Positions 50,645 to 60,168 of a DNA stretch of 64,000 nucleotides are shown here, piece by piece. The DNA is from Bacteroidia bacterium (GTDB lineage: Bacteria > Bacteroidota > Bacteroidia > J057). How positions within the stretch are numbered: the first letter of the stretch is position 1; the number at the start of each line of letters is the position of its first letter. A program made the translations under genes and the position numbers. The notes beneath the pieces were generated by a model. That model was not told the DNA's origin, made no database searches, and was given only the letters and a program-made list of their open reading frames with translations. The stretch is from positions 45,381 through 109,380 of the forward strand of contig JAUIGE010000024.1 of assembly GCA_030430205.1 (NCBI GenBank), written 5' to 3'.

Positions 50645-53329
50645 ATGAAAAGCGCTGAGGAATTATACAATGAAGCCATTTCTCTCCAAAAAGAAGATCC
50701 TGAAAAGGCAATCGAATTGTTCCAGCAATGCCTTGAAGCGGATGAAAATTACATCAATGCCTACAATGGCTGGGGAAATGTGCTGCTGGATTTGGGAAAG
50801 TTGGAGGAAGCCCGGGAAAAATATACCCGCTGTCTGGAAATGAATCCGACCTACAAATGGGCAAACTATAATATGGCCCGTTCCTATGAGGATACTGAGC
50901 CGGAAAAGGCCATTCATTTTTACCAAAAAGCCACGGAAACAGACCCTAAATATGCCGATGCTTTCAATGGCTGGGGGAATGTACATTTGGGCCTTGACCA
51001 GCTGAAAGAGGCTCGCGAAAAGTATGAATACATCCTTTCCTCCATCAATCCCAGCTACCAATGGGCATACTTCAACCTGGGGCGAAGCTATTCAAAAGAA
51101 GATCCTGAAAAGGCCCTGGCCTCCTTTCAAAAAGCCACAGAACTGGACCCCAGCTATGTTGGTGCTTTCAACAGTTGGGGCAATGTACTGCTGGACATCA
51201 ACCGCATAGAAGAAGCCCGGGAGAAATACGAGAAATGTATCGAATTGGACCCTACATACAAATGGGCAATTTACAACATCGGTATTTCGTATGAAAAAGA
51301 CGATCCTGAAAAAGCCATTTCCTATTATGAAAAAGCTGCCGAAATAGACCCTGAATATGCTGATGCCATCAATAGCTGGGGAAATGGTCTCCTGGCCCTC
51401 AACCGCCTGGAGGAGGCAAGGGAGAAATATACACGATGCATTGAACTCGATCCCCACTATAAGTGGGCCTATACCAACTACTATTATAGCATTGCTAAAA
51501 GCGGAGAGAAGGGAGAATTGACGGAAAAATTCCGTCAGTTGGTAGAAGAAAAAAACACAGCCGAAGGCTATTGGGCCCTTGCCAATCTGTACCAGTATAC
51601 CCTCAAAGAATACGGGAAAAGCCTCGCCTGCTATGAAAAAAGCAAGGCTTTGGGCGATGTACACGACCGGTTTCTCGATATATCGAACCTCTACGATGCC
51701 ATAGGCGACCTGGGCAAAGTATTGCAGGTACTTGAGGCAGCCATACAGGATCATCCTGATTCCATTTATGCTGTGCATAACCAGGCGCACTACCTCTTCA
51801 AAATGGGGCAATACGCCCAGGCACGACGCCTCTGGCGGGAGGTGATCGCCAAATACCATCAGGCATTTCAGGAAAATTCTGATTTTCAAAAAGATGCCTA
51901 TAACTACCTCTACTGTGGCACCATCCACTTTGAGGTTTTTGGCGAGCTACATGAAGCGGAAAAGCTATATGAACAAGGCCTTGCCAAAGATGAAAAGAGC
52001 GTTCGCCTGATGCTGGCTATGAACCAGTTATATGCCGAAAGAGACAAAAGGGCTGTCCATGCAGAGTTGAGTACTTACTGGAAACGAAATACGCATATCA
52101 CCCGCGCTGCACAGCAGCTGACAGGAACCGAAAAGACGGAAGAGGACGCCATCCAGTTGGCGGAAATGTATTTTATAGAGGAAATGTACGATGAAGCCCA
52201 GGCGATCATCACCGAGCAGTTGAAAAGTGCGCCTGCCACTTCGGCATGGCACAACCTGCAAGGGCAGATTTGGATGGCAAAAGATGCCTTTGCCAAGGCG
52301 GTGGAGGCTTTTCAAAAAGCCTTGAGGATGGAGCCGCACAACCTCGGCCTGCAAACCAATCTCGCCAATGCTTTTTTGAAAAATAAAAATACCCATCAGG
52401 CAGAAAAAGCTTTCAACGACATCCTCAAAAAAGACCCCAACAATGTCGATGCCCATATCGGTTTGGGGGAAATTCACCTCAACCGCATCACCGATGACAA
52501 GGATGAAAACCTGCTCGATCTGGCAGAAAAGCATCTTTTGGAGGCCATACTTTTAGGTCAATCCGACCAAGGCTCCCGCAGATTGGATTTGTTTGAACCC
52601 AAAGGGCCTTCGAAAGAACGCAAGTACAAAGACCTCAAGCTTTCGGAATTGTACTATTCCATGGGATACCTCAAAGCCAAGCGCTTTGAGCGCAACCAGC
52701 TCGGATTTGATCCGGCCTTGCTCAAAGAGAGCCTGCGTTACTTCAGCCTCTCGCAGGCCTGCGACCCCGACAACCTGAAAGCCATCGCTTCCAAAGCGAA
52801 GATTTCCTCCAACCTGAAAACCAACCGCAAAAGCAGCCGCTTTGAGCAATTTGGTGCATATATGATCGCTGGGCTGGCATTTTTGACCTTTGTGCTGTGC
52901 CAATACTTTTTTTATTTCCACAAACACGAAGTTGGCAAATACCAGTTGGAGCAGGCTGACATACAGTATGTCACCTCTATTCTCGGCCTTTCAGATATCA
53001 AAAATCAGGAGCTGGGCAATCTCGCAGGAGTGGTTTTTGAAGACAAAAATACCCTCGTAGCAGCAGTAGAAGAAGTACTGGGCCCCAAAGCACTGGACCA
53101 AAAGAAATACCTGATCGATCAGATAGACCTGACTTTAGGGGAGGAAAAAAGCCACACCGACTTCCTGCCCACAGGCTACTATGCCCTCATTTCATTTGGC
53201 GCGCTCATCTTTATGATCGCTGGCCTCTATCTGCCTAAGTTGCTGAAACTGAAGGTGGGAGTTATTGAGATTGAGAAAAATTCTCCTTCGGAGGTGAATA
53301 GCATTTCGCTGTTGGGGATACAGAAGTAG
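50645..53329 (+). CDS. TPR protein with C-terminal membrane anchors
   Basis: 894 residues. The first ~690 are tetratricopeptide repeats. The first six or seven are near-identical 36-residue units with the pattern YADAxNxWGNxLLxLxxLEEAREKY and YKWAxYNxxxSYEK(D/E)DPEKA. The rest are more divergent, plus a helical linker. Two hydrophobic helices follow (~737-757, MIAGLAFLTFVLCQYFFYF, and ~844-866, YALISFGALIFMIAGLYLP) with a ~85-residue segment between. No signal peptide, so the TPR part should be cytoplasmic and the inter-helix loop periplasmic. The partner is unknown. It follows the metal permease by 27 bp, so co-transcription is possible. Confidence 0.75.
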   Translation: MKSAEELYNEAISLQKEDPEKAIELFQQCLEADENYINAYNGWGNVLLDLGKLEEAREKYTRCLEMNPTYKWANYNMARSYEDTEPEKAIHFYQKATETDPKYADAFNGWGNVHLGLDQLKEAREKYEYILSSINPSYQWAYFNLGRSYSKEDPEKALASFQKATELDPSYVGAFNSWGNVLLDINRIEEAREKYEKCIELDPTYKWAIYNIGISYEKDDPEKAISYYEKAAEIDPEYADAINSWGNGLLALNRLEEAREKYTRCIELDPHYKWAYTNYYYSIAKSGEKGELTEKFRQLVEEKNTAEGYWALANLYQYTLKEYGKSLACYEKSKALGDVHDRFLDISNLYDAIGDLGKVLQVLEAAIQDHPDSIYAVHNQAHYLFKMGQYAQARRLWREVIAKYHQAFQENSDFQKDAYNYLYCGTIHFEVFGELHEAEKLYEQGLAKDEKSVRLMLAMNQLYAERDKRAVHAELSTYWKRNTHITRAAQQLTGTEKTEEDAIQLAEMYFIEEMYDEAQAIITEQLKSAPATSAWHNLQGQIWMAKDAFAKAVEAFQKALRMEPHNLGLQTNLANAFLKNKNTHQAEKAFNDILKKDPNNVDAHIGLGEIHLNRITDDKDENLLDLAEKHLLEAILLGQSDQGSRRLDLFEPKGPSKERKYKDLKLSELYYSMGYLKAKRFERNQLGFDPALLKESLRYFSLSQACDPDNLKAIASKAKISSNLKTNRKSSRFEQFGAYMIAGLAFLTFVLCQYFFYFHKHEVGKYQLEQADIQYVTSILGLSDIKNQELGNLAGVVFEDKNTLVAAVEEVLGPKALDQKKYLIDQIDLTLGEEKSHTDFLPTGYYALISFGALIFMIAGLYLPKLLKLKVGVIEIEKNSPSEVNSISLLGIQK

Positions 53330-53337
53330 GGAGATGT

Positions 53338-53389
53338 GGTCGGCATTTGGAAATGCCTCCATCGATTCTGGGCATTTGGAAATGCCTCT
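53338..53389. repeat. Paired GGCATTT palindromes, family E copy 2
   Basis: Two direct copies of GGCATTTGGAAATGCCTC (from 53342 and 53371), each a hairpin with 7-bp arms, joined by CATCGATTCTG. They lie in the 121-bp spacer before the radical SAM gene and match the elements at 9667-9850. Confidence 0.85.
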
Positions 53390-53450
53390 CTGTGCACCCA
53401 ACTTTTACAAAAGCTGTGCGTACATACTTTGAAATACAAAGTACTATCAA

Positions 53451-54962
53451 ATGAGAAGATACTTCCCGAAACCCATGCGCATAGCGCCTGCATTGGATGC
53501 AAACAAAGTTTGCAGGGCTCCCAAAGCATTGTATGCTTTGTTGATCAACCCCTTTTATCCTAAAGATCCCGTCTCAAGCTTTGGCAAGCATGTGCTGACG
53601 CCCTCCTTGGCCTTGACGAGTTTTGCGGGGGCTACGCCCGCGCATTGGGAGCTGGGCTATTGGGATGAAAACCTGCTGCAGGGCAGCCCTCCCTGCGAAC
53701 CTTTTCCGCAGGTGGTGGCGATCACCGTTCACCTGACTTTTGCGGAGCGGGCCTATGCGCTGGCGCGATGGTACAGATCGCGTGGCGCGATCGTTGTGAT
53801 GGGTGGTTTGCATGTCAGTTCATGCCCTGAAGAGGTGTCGCCTCACTGCGACATCATGGTGAAAGGCGAAGGGGCGGCCTGCTGGCCGCACATTCTGGAA
53901 GACATCGAAAAGGGTGATTATCAGGCATTTTACGAAGCAAAATTTGGAAAGGAATACCATCTCGATCCTGCTCCCAGGCGGGAGATACTGGACAGAGAGG
54001 CCTTTCTCACTACCAGTAGCCACATCGCTACGCGAGGCTGCCACAACCGCTGTGGCTTTTGTTACCTGGCTACCCGAGGCATGAAGATGCCTTACTCCTG
54101 CCGCTACCCGGAGCAGATTGCGGCCGAGATTCGCGCCGAAGGCAATGGTTTTGCTGTCTTCACAGACAACAACCTGGGGGCAGACAAAAACTACCTGAGA
54201 AGCCTTTGCAAAGAACTCAAGCCCCTCGAAATCATGTGGAATGCCGCTGTGACACTGGACGTTTCGGATGATCCGACCCTTATCCGGGACATGGCCCTAT
54301 CGGGCTGTACGGGGGTATTTGTAGGCCTCGAATCACTCAATGACCAAAACATCCAGGATGCGCGCAAAAAAAGTCCTGCCGCCAAAGACTACGCCCAGCG
54401 GGTAAAAATCTTTCACGATTATGGCATCAACGTCAATGGCAGTTTTGTCTTTGGTTTTGACCACGACCAGCCAGATGTTTTTGATTATACCATGCAGTGG
54501 GTGGAGGAAAACAAACTGGCCTGCTCGACTTTCCATATTCTCACCCCCTACCCCGGCACGCCATTATTTCGCCAAATGGAAGCTGAAAACAGGCTTTTAC
54601 ACAAAAACTGGAACCTCTATGACACAGCGCATGTGGTTTTTCAACCCAAAAACATGAGCCCCGAGCAGCTGTTTGAGGGATACCAAAGAACCTATCAGAA
54701 GCTGTTTTCGCTATCCTCCATCTGGCGCAGGCGCCCTGAAAAAGTGACATCCGTCCCTGCTTATCTCGCAGCTTCCCTTTTATACAAAAGGTCCAACCTC
54801 ATGTGGCATTTTCTGATCCGGCACCGACTCACCCGCCGCGTATGGGCTCCGCTTGTAGAAATCAGCCGCCGCAGAAATATCGCTTTCCGCAGCCAACTGG
54901 AAAAAGAAATCGCTTTGGAAAATATTCATCACCCCATAGACTGGGTCATGCCGGGGGTATAA
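53451..54962 (+). CDS. B12-binding-type radical SAM protein
   Basis: 503 residues. The N-terminal ~170 residues look like the Rossmann-type cobalamin-binding domain of this family (LLINPFYPKD, VVMGGLHVSSCPEEV, CDIMVKGEG), though the DxHxxG cobalamin motif is not visible. The radical SAM core has the cluster motif CHNRCGFC (~197-204, CxxxCxxC), then FVGLESLN and GSFVFGFDHD. A ~130-residue tail is rich in Arg and Trp. The substrate is unknown; relatives include methyltransferases and tRNA- or lipid-modifying enzymes. An upstream Met at residue 9 is an alternative start. No partner gene is adjacent. Confidence 0.8.
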   Translation: MRRYFPKPMRIAPALDANKVCRAPKALYALLINPFYPKDPVSSFGKHVLTPSLALTSFAGATPAHWELGYWDENLLQGSPPCEPFPQVVAITVHLTFAERAYALARWYRSRGAIVVMGGLHVSSCPEEVSPHCDIMVKGEGAACWPHILEDIEKGDYQAFYEAKFGKEYHLDPAPRREILDREAFLTTSSHIATRGCHNRCGFCYLATRGMKMPYSCRYPEQIAAEIRAEGNGFAVFTDNNLGADKNYLRSLCKELKPLEIMWNAAVTLDVSDDPTLIRDMALSGCTGVFVGLESLNDQNIQDARKKSPAAKDYAQRVKIFHDYGINVNGSFVFGFDHDQPDVFDYTMQWVEENKLACSTFHILTPYPGTPLFRQMEAENRLLHKNWNLYDTAHVVFQPKNMSPEQLFEGYQRTYQKLFSLSSIWRRRPEKVTSVPAYLAASLLYKRSNLMWHFLIRHRLTRRVWAPLVEISRRRNIAFRSQLEKEIALENIHHPIDWVMPGV

Positions 54963-55049
54963 ATATTATTTATCTTCTTTTTGTTGATGTCATCGAAATG
55001 TTTTCCTTAAATTTTCAGGCTTAAGCGAAACACTTTTACATCAACTGTT

Positions 55050-55823
55050 ATGAGATTAGAAAATAAAATAGCCCTGATCACGGGAGGAAGTAGCGGCATC
55101 GGTCGGGAAAGCTGTCTGCTTTTTTCAAAAGAAGGCGCTAAGATTGTGGTTGTTGACATCAATGAAAAAGGCGGTCAGGAAACGGTGAACATGATAGACG
55201 AGGCAGGCGGGCTTGCCGTTTTTTGCAAAGCGGATGTCTCCAAAGCAGCAGATTGTGAGCGCATGGTCACCTTCGCAAAAAAACAATTTGGCGGTCTGCA
55301 TATCCTCTTCAACAATGCGGGCATCATGCATAGCGATGATGGCGACAGCCAGTCTACCGAGGAAAAGGTCTGGGACCTGACAATGAATATCAATGTTAAA
55401 GGCGTCTTTTTGGGATGCAAATACGGCATTCCCCTCATCCGCCAATCTGGCGGTGGCTCTATCATCAACACGGCCTCCTTCGTCGCCCACCTGGGCGCGG
55501 CTACGCCGCAGATCGCCTATACCGCCTCCAAAGGCGCTGTTCTCGCCATGTCACGCGAGCTCGCCATCGTGCACGCCCGCGAAAACATACGCGTCAATGC
55601 CCTCAGCCCCGGACCGCTACGCACCGAACTGCTGATGAAGTTTTTGAATACCGATGCCAAAAAGCAGCGAAGGATGGTACACATCCCCATGGGCAGATTT
55701 GGCGAAGCCAAAGAAATGGCAAAAGCCGCGCTTTTCCTCGCATCTGACGACTCATCCTATATGACCGGAACGGAGTTTTTGGTGGATGGAGGGATAACGG
55801 CTGCGTATGTGACGCCGGAGTAG
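55050..55823 (+). CDS. Short-chain dehydrogenase/reductase
   Basis: 257 residues, classical SDR. The NAD(P) loop TGGSSGIGRES (from residue 11), D at VVVDINEKG suggesting NAD preference, NNAG, a catalytic Ser in INTASFVAH and YTASKGAV (Tyr and Lys), and the C-terminal LASDDSSYMTGTEFLVDGG. The substrate cannot be inferred from the sequence. It is followed by an aldehyde dehydrogenase after a 51-bp spacer containing repeat B, and by an amidotransferase. Alcohol to aldehyde to acid is the natural reading. Confidence 0.92.
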   Translation: MRLENKIALITGGSSGIGRESCLLFSKEGAKIVVVDINEKGGQETVNMIDEAGGLAVFCKADVSKAADCERMVTFAKKQFGGLHILFNNAGIMHSDDGDSQSTEEKVWDLTMNINVKGVFLGCKYGIPLIRQSGGGSIINTASFVAHLGAATPQIAYTASKGAVLAMSRELAIVHARENIRVNALSPGPLRTELLMKFLNTDAKKQRRMVHIPMGRFGEAKEMAKAALFLASDDSSYMTGTEFLVDGGITAAYVTPE

Positions 55824-55866
55824 GGAGGCGAGAGGCGAGACAAGAGAGCAGAGACTGAAGATTAGG
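55823..55866 (+). repeat. Purine-rich GGCGGGAAGC-type tract, family B copy 3
   Basis: GGGAGGCGAGAGGCGAGACA and GAGCAGAGACTGAAGATTAGG, adjoining the TAG stop of the SDR gene. The end matches GAGACTGAAGA of the sufE copy. Confidence 0.7.
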
Positions 55867-55874
55867 AAAATTGT

Positions 55875-57269
55875 ATGAAAAAATTTCAAACTATTTCTCC
55901 CATTGATGGGAGGGTATATGCCGAGCGGGAAATAGCGGATGGCAGGGCCATGGAGAAGGCGCTTTCAGCGGCGAAGGAAGCCCAAAAGGGCTGGAAGAAT
56001 ACAAGCATCGCAGAGCGAGCGGTTTTTTGCCGGAAGGCTATTGATTACTTCCTATCGCATGTGGATGAAATCGCGGAGGAGTTGACCTGGCAGATGGGTC
56101 GCCCCATTCGCTACACGCCTTTTGAATTGAAAGGCGGCCTGAAGGAACGGGCTGAATACATGATCGGCCAGGCTGAAGAAGCCTTGGAAGACATCCTGGT
56201 GCCGGAAGCCAAAGGCTTCCAGCGATATATAGAGCGCGAGCCGCTGGGCACGGTATTCGTGCTGGCGCCCTGGAATTATCCCTATCTGACTTCCGTCAAT
56301 GCCATCATCCCCGCCCTCATGGCGGGAAATACCGTCCTGCTCAAACACGCCAAACAAACGCCGCTTTGTGCGGAGCGATATGCTGCCGCATTTGAATATG
56401 CAGGCTTGCCTGCGGGCGTTTTTCAATACCTGCACCTGGATCACGACCAGGTCTCAGAGATCATCGCCGATGATCGCGTCGATTATGTCGCCTTCACCGG
56501 TTCGGTGGAGGGAGGCGCTGCCGTGCAGCGCGCCATGGGCAGCCGCTTTATCCCTGCGGGATTGGAGCTCGGCGGCAAAGACCCCGCCTATGTGCGGGCC
56601 GATGCGAGGCTGGCCTATGCCATCGAAAACCTGGTGGATGGCGCTTTTTTCAATTCGGGGCAGTCATGCTGCGGCATAGAGCGCATTTATGTGCATGAAA
56701 GCCTTTTTAAGGACTTTGTCGATGGCTTTGTCGAATTGACAAAAGGCTATAAGCTCGGCGATCCACGGGATCGCGATACCACCCTCGGACCGATGGTCCG
56801 GGCCTCAGCGGCAAGCTTTGCCCAGGGGCAAATAGCACAGGCTGTGAAGGCGGGCGCGCGCGCGCTTATCGATCCTGGCTCTTTTGCTGCCCATAAAGCA
56901 GGAACGCCCTATATGGCACCACAGGTGCTGGTAGATGTCCATCATCAGATGGAGGTGATGCGGGAAGAAAGCTTTGCGCCGGTCGTCGGCATCATGTCGG
57001 TTAAAAATGACGAGGAAGCCATTCGACTGATGAATGACAGTGCCTATGGTCTCACCGCTTCCGTCTGGACGCAGGATGCTGACAAGGCCGCTGAGATCGG
57101 CCGGCAAGTAGAAACAGGCACTTTTTTCATGAACCGCTGCGACTACCTCGACCCGGCACTTGCCTGGACAGGTGTAAAAAATAGCGGCCGCGGCTGTACG
57201 CTCTCCCGCCTCGGCTACGAGGCGCTGACCCGCCCCAAATCTTTTCACCTCAAAATCCTTCCTTCATGA
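55875..57269 (+). CDS. Aldehyde dehydrogenase
   Basis: 464 residues, NAD(P)-dependent ALDH superfamily, oxidising an aldehyde to an acid. Catalytic Glu in LELGGKDPAYV (~231) and Cys in NSGQSCCGIER (~266; two adjacent Cys, one catalytic), with LAPWNYPYL and the FTGSVEGG cofactor loop. Its stop overlaps the amidotransferase start (ATGA), so the two are coupled. In other bacteria such pairs serve gamma-glutamyl-amine breakdown (puuC and puuD). No glutamine synthetase-like gene is beside them here. Confidence 0.93.
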   Translation: MKKFQTISPIDGRVYAEREIADGRAMEKALSAAKEAQKGWKNTSIAERAVFCRKAIDYFLSHVDEIAEELTWQMGRPIRYTPFELKGGLKERAEYMIGQAEEALEDILVPEAKGFQRYIEREPLGTVFVLAPWNYPYLTSVNAIIPALMAGNTVLLKHAKQTPLCAERYAAAFEYAGLPAGVFQYLHLDHDQVSEIIADDRVDYVAFTGSVEGGAAVQRAMGSRFIPAGLELGGKDPAYVRADARLAYAIENLVDGAFFNSGQSCCGIERIYVHESLFKDFVDGFVELTKGYKLGDPRDRDTTLGPMVRASAASFAQGQIAQAVKAGARALIDPGSFAAHKAGTPYMAPQVLVDVHHQMEVMREESFAPVVGIMSVKNDEEAIRLMNDSAYGLTASVWTQDADKAAEIGRQVETGTFFMNRCDYLDPALAWTGVKNSGRGCTLSRLGYEALTRPKSFHLKILPS

Positions 57270-57952
57270 AAGCAGGCTTATTGATTTGTGACCATGTAGA
57301 TTCGGCCTATGTGGCCCGGTTTGGCGATTATCCGGGCATGTTTGCCCGCCTTTTCCCCGAATTTGAATTCGTGCATTACGAAGTCTGCAAGGGAGAATTT
57401 CCCGCTGATGTGAACGAATGTGAAGTCTATCTGGCGACGGGTTCGCGCTATTCGGTATATGATGATATCGACTGGATCAAACAGCTTTTGGAACTGGTAC
57501 GGGAGATCTATGCAAGCAATAAATACTTCATCGGTTTTTGCTTTGGCCACCAACTGATCGGCCATGCCCTGGGAGGCAAGGTGGAAAAATCGCCCCGTGG
57601 CTGGTGCGTGGGCGCACATACTTTTACCGTCAGGCAGCCCGCTGCCTGGATGCAGCCTCCGCAGGAGGCCTTCCATGTCCTGATGCTCTGTCAGGACCAG
57701 ATCGCAGTTTTGCCCGAAAACGCCATCGTTTTGGCGGGAAATGAAAAATGCCCTGTGGGCATGGTGCAGCTGGGAGAAAGGATGCTGGGCATCCAGGGGC
57801 ATCCCGAATTTTCCAAAGAATATGATCAATTGATGATGGAGTCAAGGATAAATCGTATGGGGGTGGAAGTGGTGGAAGAAGGCATTTTGAGTTTGGAAAA
57901 AGAGATTGATACAAGCCTGTTGAGGAATTGGTTTCTGTCGTTTTTGCGCTGA
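57266..57952 (+). CDS. Class I glutamine amidotransferase-like protein
   Basis: 228 residues, GMP synthase-type glutaminase fold without a synthetase domain. Nucleophile Cys in GFCFGHQLIGHALGG (~91) and the His/Glu pair in IQGHPEFSKEY (~178) are intact. PuuD-like members hydrolyse gamma-glutamyl-GABA. Translationally coupled to the upstream ALDH (ATGA). The gene may release an acid from a gamma-glutamyl adduct after the ALDH step; this is an inference from gene order. Confidence 0.85.
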   Translation: MKAGLLICDHVDSAYVARFGDYPGMFARLFPEFEFVHYEVCKGEFPADVNECEVYLATGSRYSVYDDIDWIKQLLELVREIYASNKYFIGFCFGHQLIGHALGGKVEKSPRGWCVGAHTFTVRQPAAWMQPPQEAFHVLMLCQDQIAVLPENAIVLAGNEKCPVGMVQLGERMLGIQGHPEFSKEYDQLMMESRINRMGVEVVEEGILSLEKEIDTSLLRNWFLSFLR

Positions 57953-58008
57953 AAAACCTATATTGGTTCCAACAATTTTTTCATTTTTCCCAAAACAAAC
58001 TATTGAGT

Positions 58009-60162
58009 ATGTACAGCATTCTTTCAAAAATTGCCCTACTGGGGCTATTATCACTCTTTTTTTCCTTACATGCCCTTTCCCAAAATACAGCTTGGGGCGT
58101 GTATACAGCAGCTTTCACCTATGATGATGACCGTTTTTTGCCCAATACACGCCTTCCCGGCCTGGAGGTCAGCGGTATGGGCACAGACAGCAAAGGCAGT
58201 TTGTACCTGGGTATCCATGGCGCAGGCGTATACCGCCTGGACAAAGGCTCCGACAAATACCTGGAGCTGAAAGCGCCTCGCGAAGTGAAAGTATTCAACA
58301 TCAATATCACTGCTTTGGTGGTGGATAAGGCAGACCGTATCTGGGCAGGTACCAGCAGAGGCCTGGCGATGTTTGACGGGACGGATTGGGTTTCTTATGA
58401 AAAAAATGAAGATGATGGATTTCCTTTCAAATCCGTGTCAGAACTATACCTTGCGCCGGATGGCAAGCTCTATGTGAGCGGTTTTTCGAGCAATATGGGC
58501 ATTAAGGGCGTTCCGCTGAATGGCGCAGGCCTGGCCGTTTATGATCAGGGAAACTGGACGGTTTACAATACCGAAAACTCCGACATCCCTTTTGACTTCG
58601 TTGCACACATGATCATGGACAAAGCCGGTATCCTATGGATGACAGCCGGAAGGGAAGACGAAGGCTTGCTTCGATTTGATGGAAAGACTTTCCAGCTTTT
58701 CAACAAAGCGGAAGACGGTCTGCCCAATAATATGATTCGCGATATCGCGGTGGCTCCCAACGGAGATTTGCTGATCGGTACGATGAAAGGCATTTTCCGC
58801 AAGACAGGCGAAGCCTGGGAGCAGGTGCTGGTCACGGAAGAGTCGGGCAGCAATACCCTCAACAAACTCAATGCAGCCTTTCAGCCAGATGTACGCAGCC
58901 TTGCTGTGGATGCCAAAGGGACCATTTGGGCGGGCATATATGAGGAGGGCATCGCCCAAATCAAAAATGGAAAACTCCGCAGCATCTCGATGGAAAATGC
59001 GCCCGTCACCAGTAAACATATTCAAAAAATCATCTGTGCCCAGGATGGAAAAATCTGGTTTTTGACAGGCTTGAAAAAGGAAAACCTCACGGATGCAATC
59101 CTCATGGGAACGCAGGAAGGAGGCTTCAATGGCCTTTTCAGCATGCAGGAAAACGATTTCAAAAGCTTGCCGGGCTGGACTTTATACCATACACAAAATA
59201 CGACCCTGGATGGCATCTCCTTCAGGGAAATGGCCGCAGCGCCAGGAGGCAAAGTCTGGTGTGCAAATGGCGGCAATGAATTGATCTATTTTGATGGGAA
59301 AGAATGGACCAAAAAGCAGACAAATATCGAAAGCATCCTGGCAGGCGTGCATTGCGTAGCACTGGGAGATGATGGGACAGTATATGCCGGCTCTCAGGGA
59401 AAAGGCATGGAGGTGTATAAAAATGGACAATTTACCACCTATGACAAGAAAAATTCAGAGGTCGGTGATGTGGTGATTCACCTGGAAACCGCTCCGGGCA
59501 ATGTGGCATGGTATGCTACCTACCAGGGAGTCAGCAAATTTGCGGATGGTAAGGTAGAAGTTTTTAGCAAAAAAACAGCGGGCCTGCCTACCAATATCAT
59601 CGTAGATATCGCCACAGGAGCGGATGGCTCTCTTTGGTATGCTTCCCAAAAAGGTGTGGGTCGTTATCATGAAGGGAAATGGACATTTTGGGACAAAAAA
59701 AACAGCAAACTTCCCGGCAATTTTGTGGAGACAATCTGTGCGCATAGCGCGAATGATGCATGGGCGATAAGCCGCCGGGGAATGCTGCATTTCGATGGCA
59801 GCGAGTGGCAGGTTATTGAAAATATTTTAGGTATTGAATATGGCTTCACCGTGATAGAGGCAGGTCCCAATGGCAAGGTCTACCTGGGCACAGAGGACAA
59901 AGGCCTCCTGGTCTATGATGGGGCCAGCTGGAAGCAGTACCATGACGGCAATTCAGCCCTATATTTTCCGCGCATCAACAGCCTGACAGTATCTGCTGAT
60001 GGCATCGTCTGGATCAATAATACCGTTCCTGTAAAGACACTATCACCGGGCGTATCTACCGTCCCAGGCGCTACAGCTGTTCCCCCTTCGCCTGAAGATA
60101 TTTTGCGCAAGCAAATTGCCGATTTTAACCCCAGCGGTATGTTGCTTCGGTGGAAAGAATAA
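58009..60162 (+). CDS. Secreted two-component-regulator-type beta-propeller protein
   Basis: 717 residues from the Met at 58009 (MYSILSKIALLGLLSLFFSL signal peptide); the upstream Met at 57928 overlaps the amidotransferase and is rejected. It consists of Reg_prop repeats with ITALVVDKADRIWAGTSRGL, LWMTAGREDEGLLRFDG, MIRDIAVAPNGDLLIGTMKG and IVDIATGADGSLWYASQKGV. These repeats usually form the sensor propellers of hybrid two-component systems, but no kinase, receiver or DNA-binding domain follows, and no T9SS domain is visible at the C-terminus. It is probably a periplasmic or surface carbohydrate or ligand sensor. Confidence 0.8.
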   Translation: MYSILSKIALLGLLSLFFSLHALSQNTAWGVYTAAFTYDDDRFLPNTRLPGLEVSGMGTDSKGSLYLGIHGAGVYRLDKGSDKYLELKAPREVKVFNINITALVVDKADRIWAGTSRGLAMFDGTDWVSYEKNEDDGFPFKSVSELYLAPDGKLYVSGFSSNMGIKGVPLNGAGLAVYDQGNWTVYNTENSDIPFDFVAHMIMDKAGILWMTAGREDEGLLRFDGKTFQLFNKAEDGLPNNMIRDIAVAPNGDLLIGTMKGIFRKTGEAWEQVLVTEESGSNTLNKLNAAFQPDVRSLAVDAKGTIWAGIYEEGIAQIKNGKLRSISMENAPVTSKHIQKIICAQDGKIWFLTGLKKENLTDAILMGTQEGGFNGLFSMQENDFKSLPGWTLYHTQNTTLDGISFREMAAAPGGKVWCANGGNELIYFDGKEWTKKQTNIESILAGVHCVALGDDGTVYAGSQGKGMEVYKNGQFTTYDKKNSEVGDVVIHLETAPGNVAWYATYQGVSKFADGKVEVFSKKTAGLPTNIIVDIATGADGSLWYASQKGVGRYHEGKWTFWDKKNSKLPGNFVETICAHSANDAWAISRRGMLHFDGSEWQVIENILGIEYGFTVIEAGPNGKVYLGTEDKGLLVYDGASWKQYHDGNSALYFPRINSLTVSADGIVWINNTVPVKTLSPGVSTVPGATAVPPSPEDILRKQIADFNPSGMLLRWKE

Positions 60163-60168
60163 AATGCT

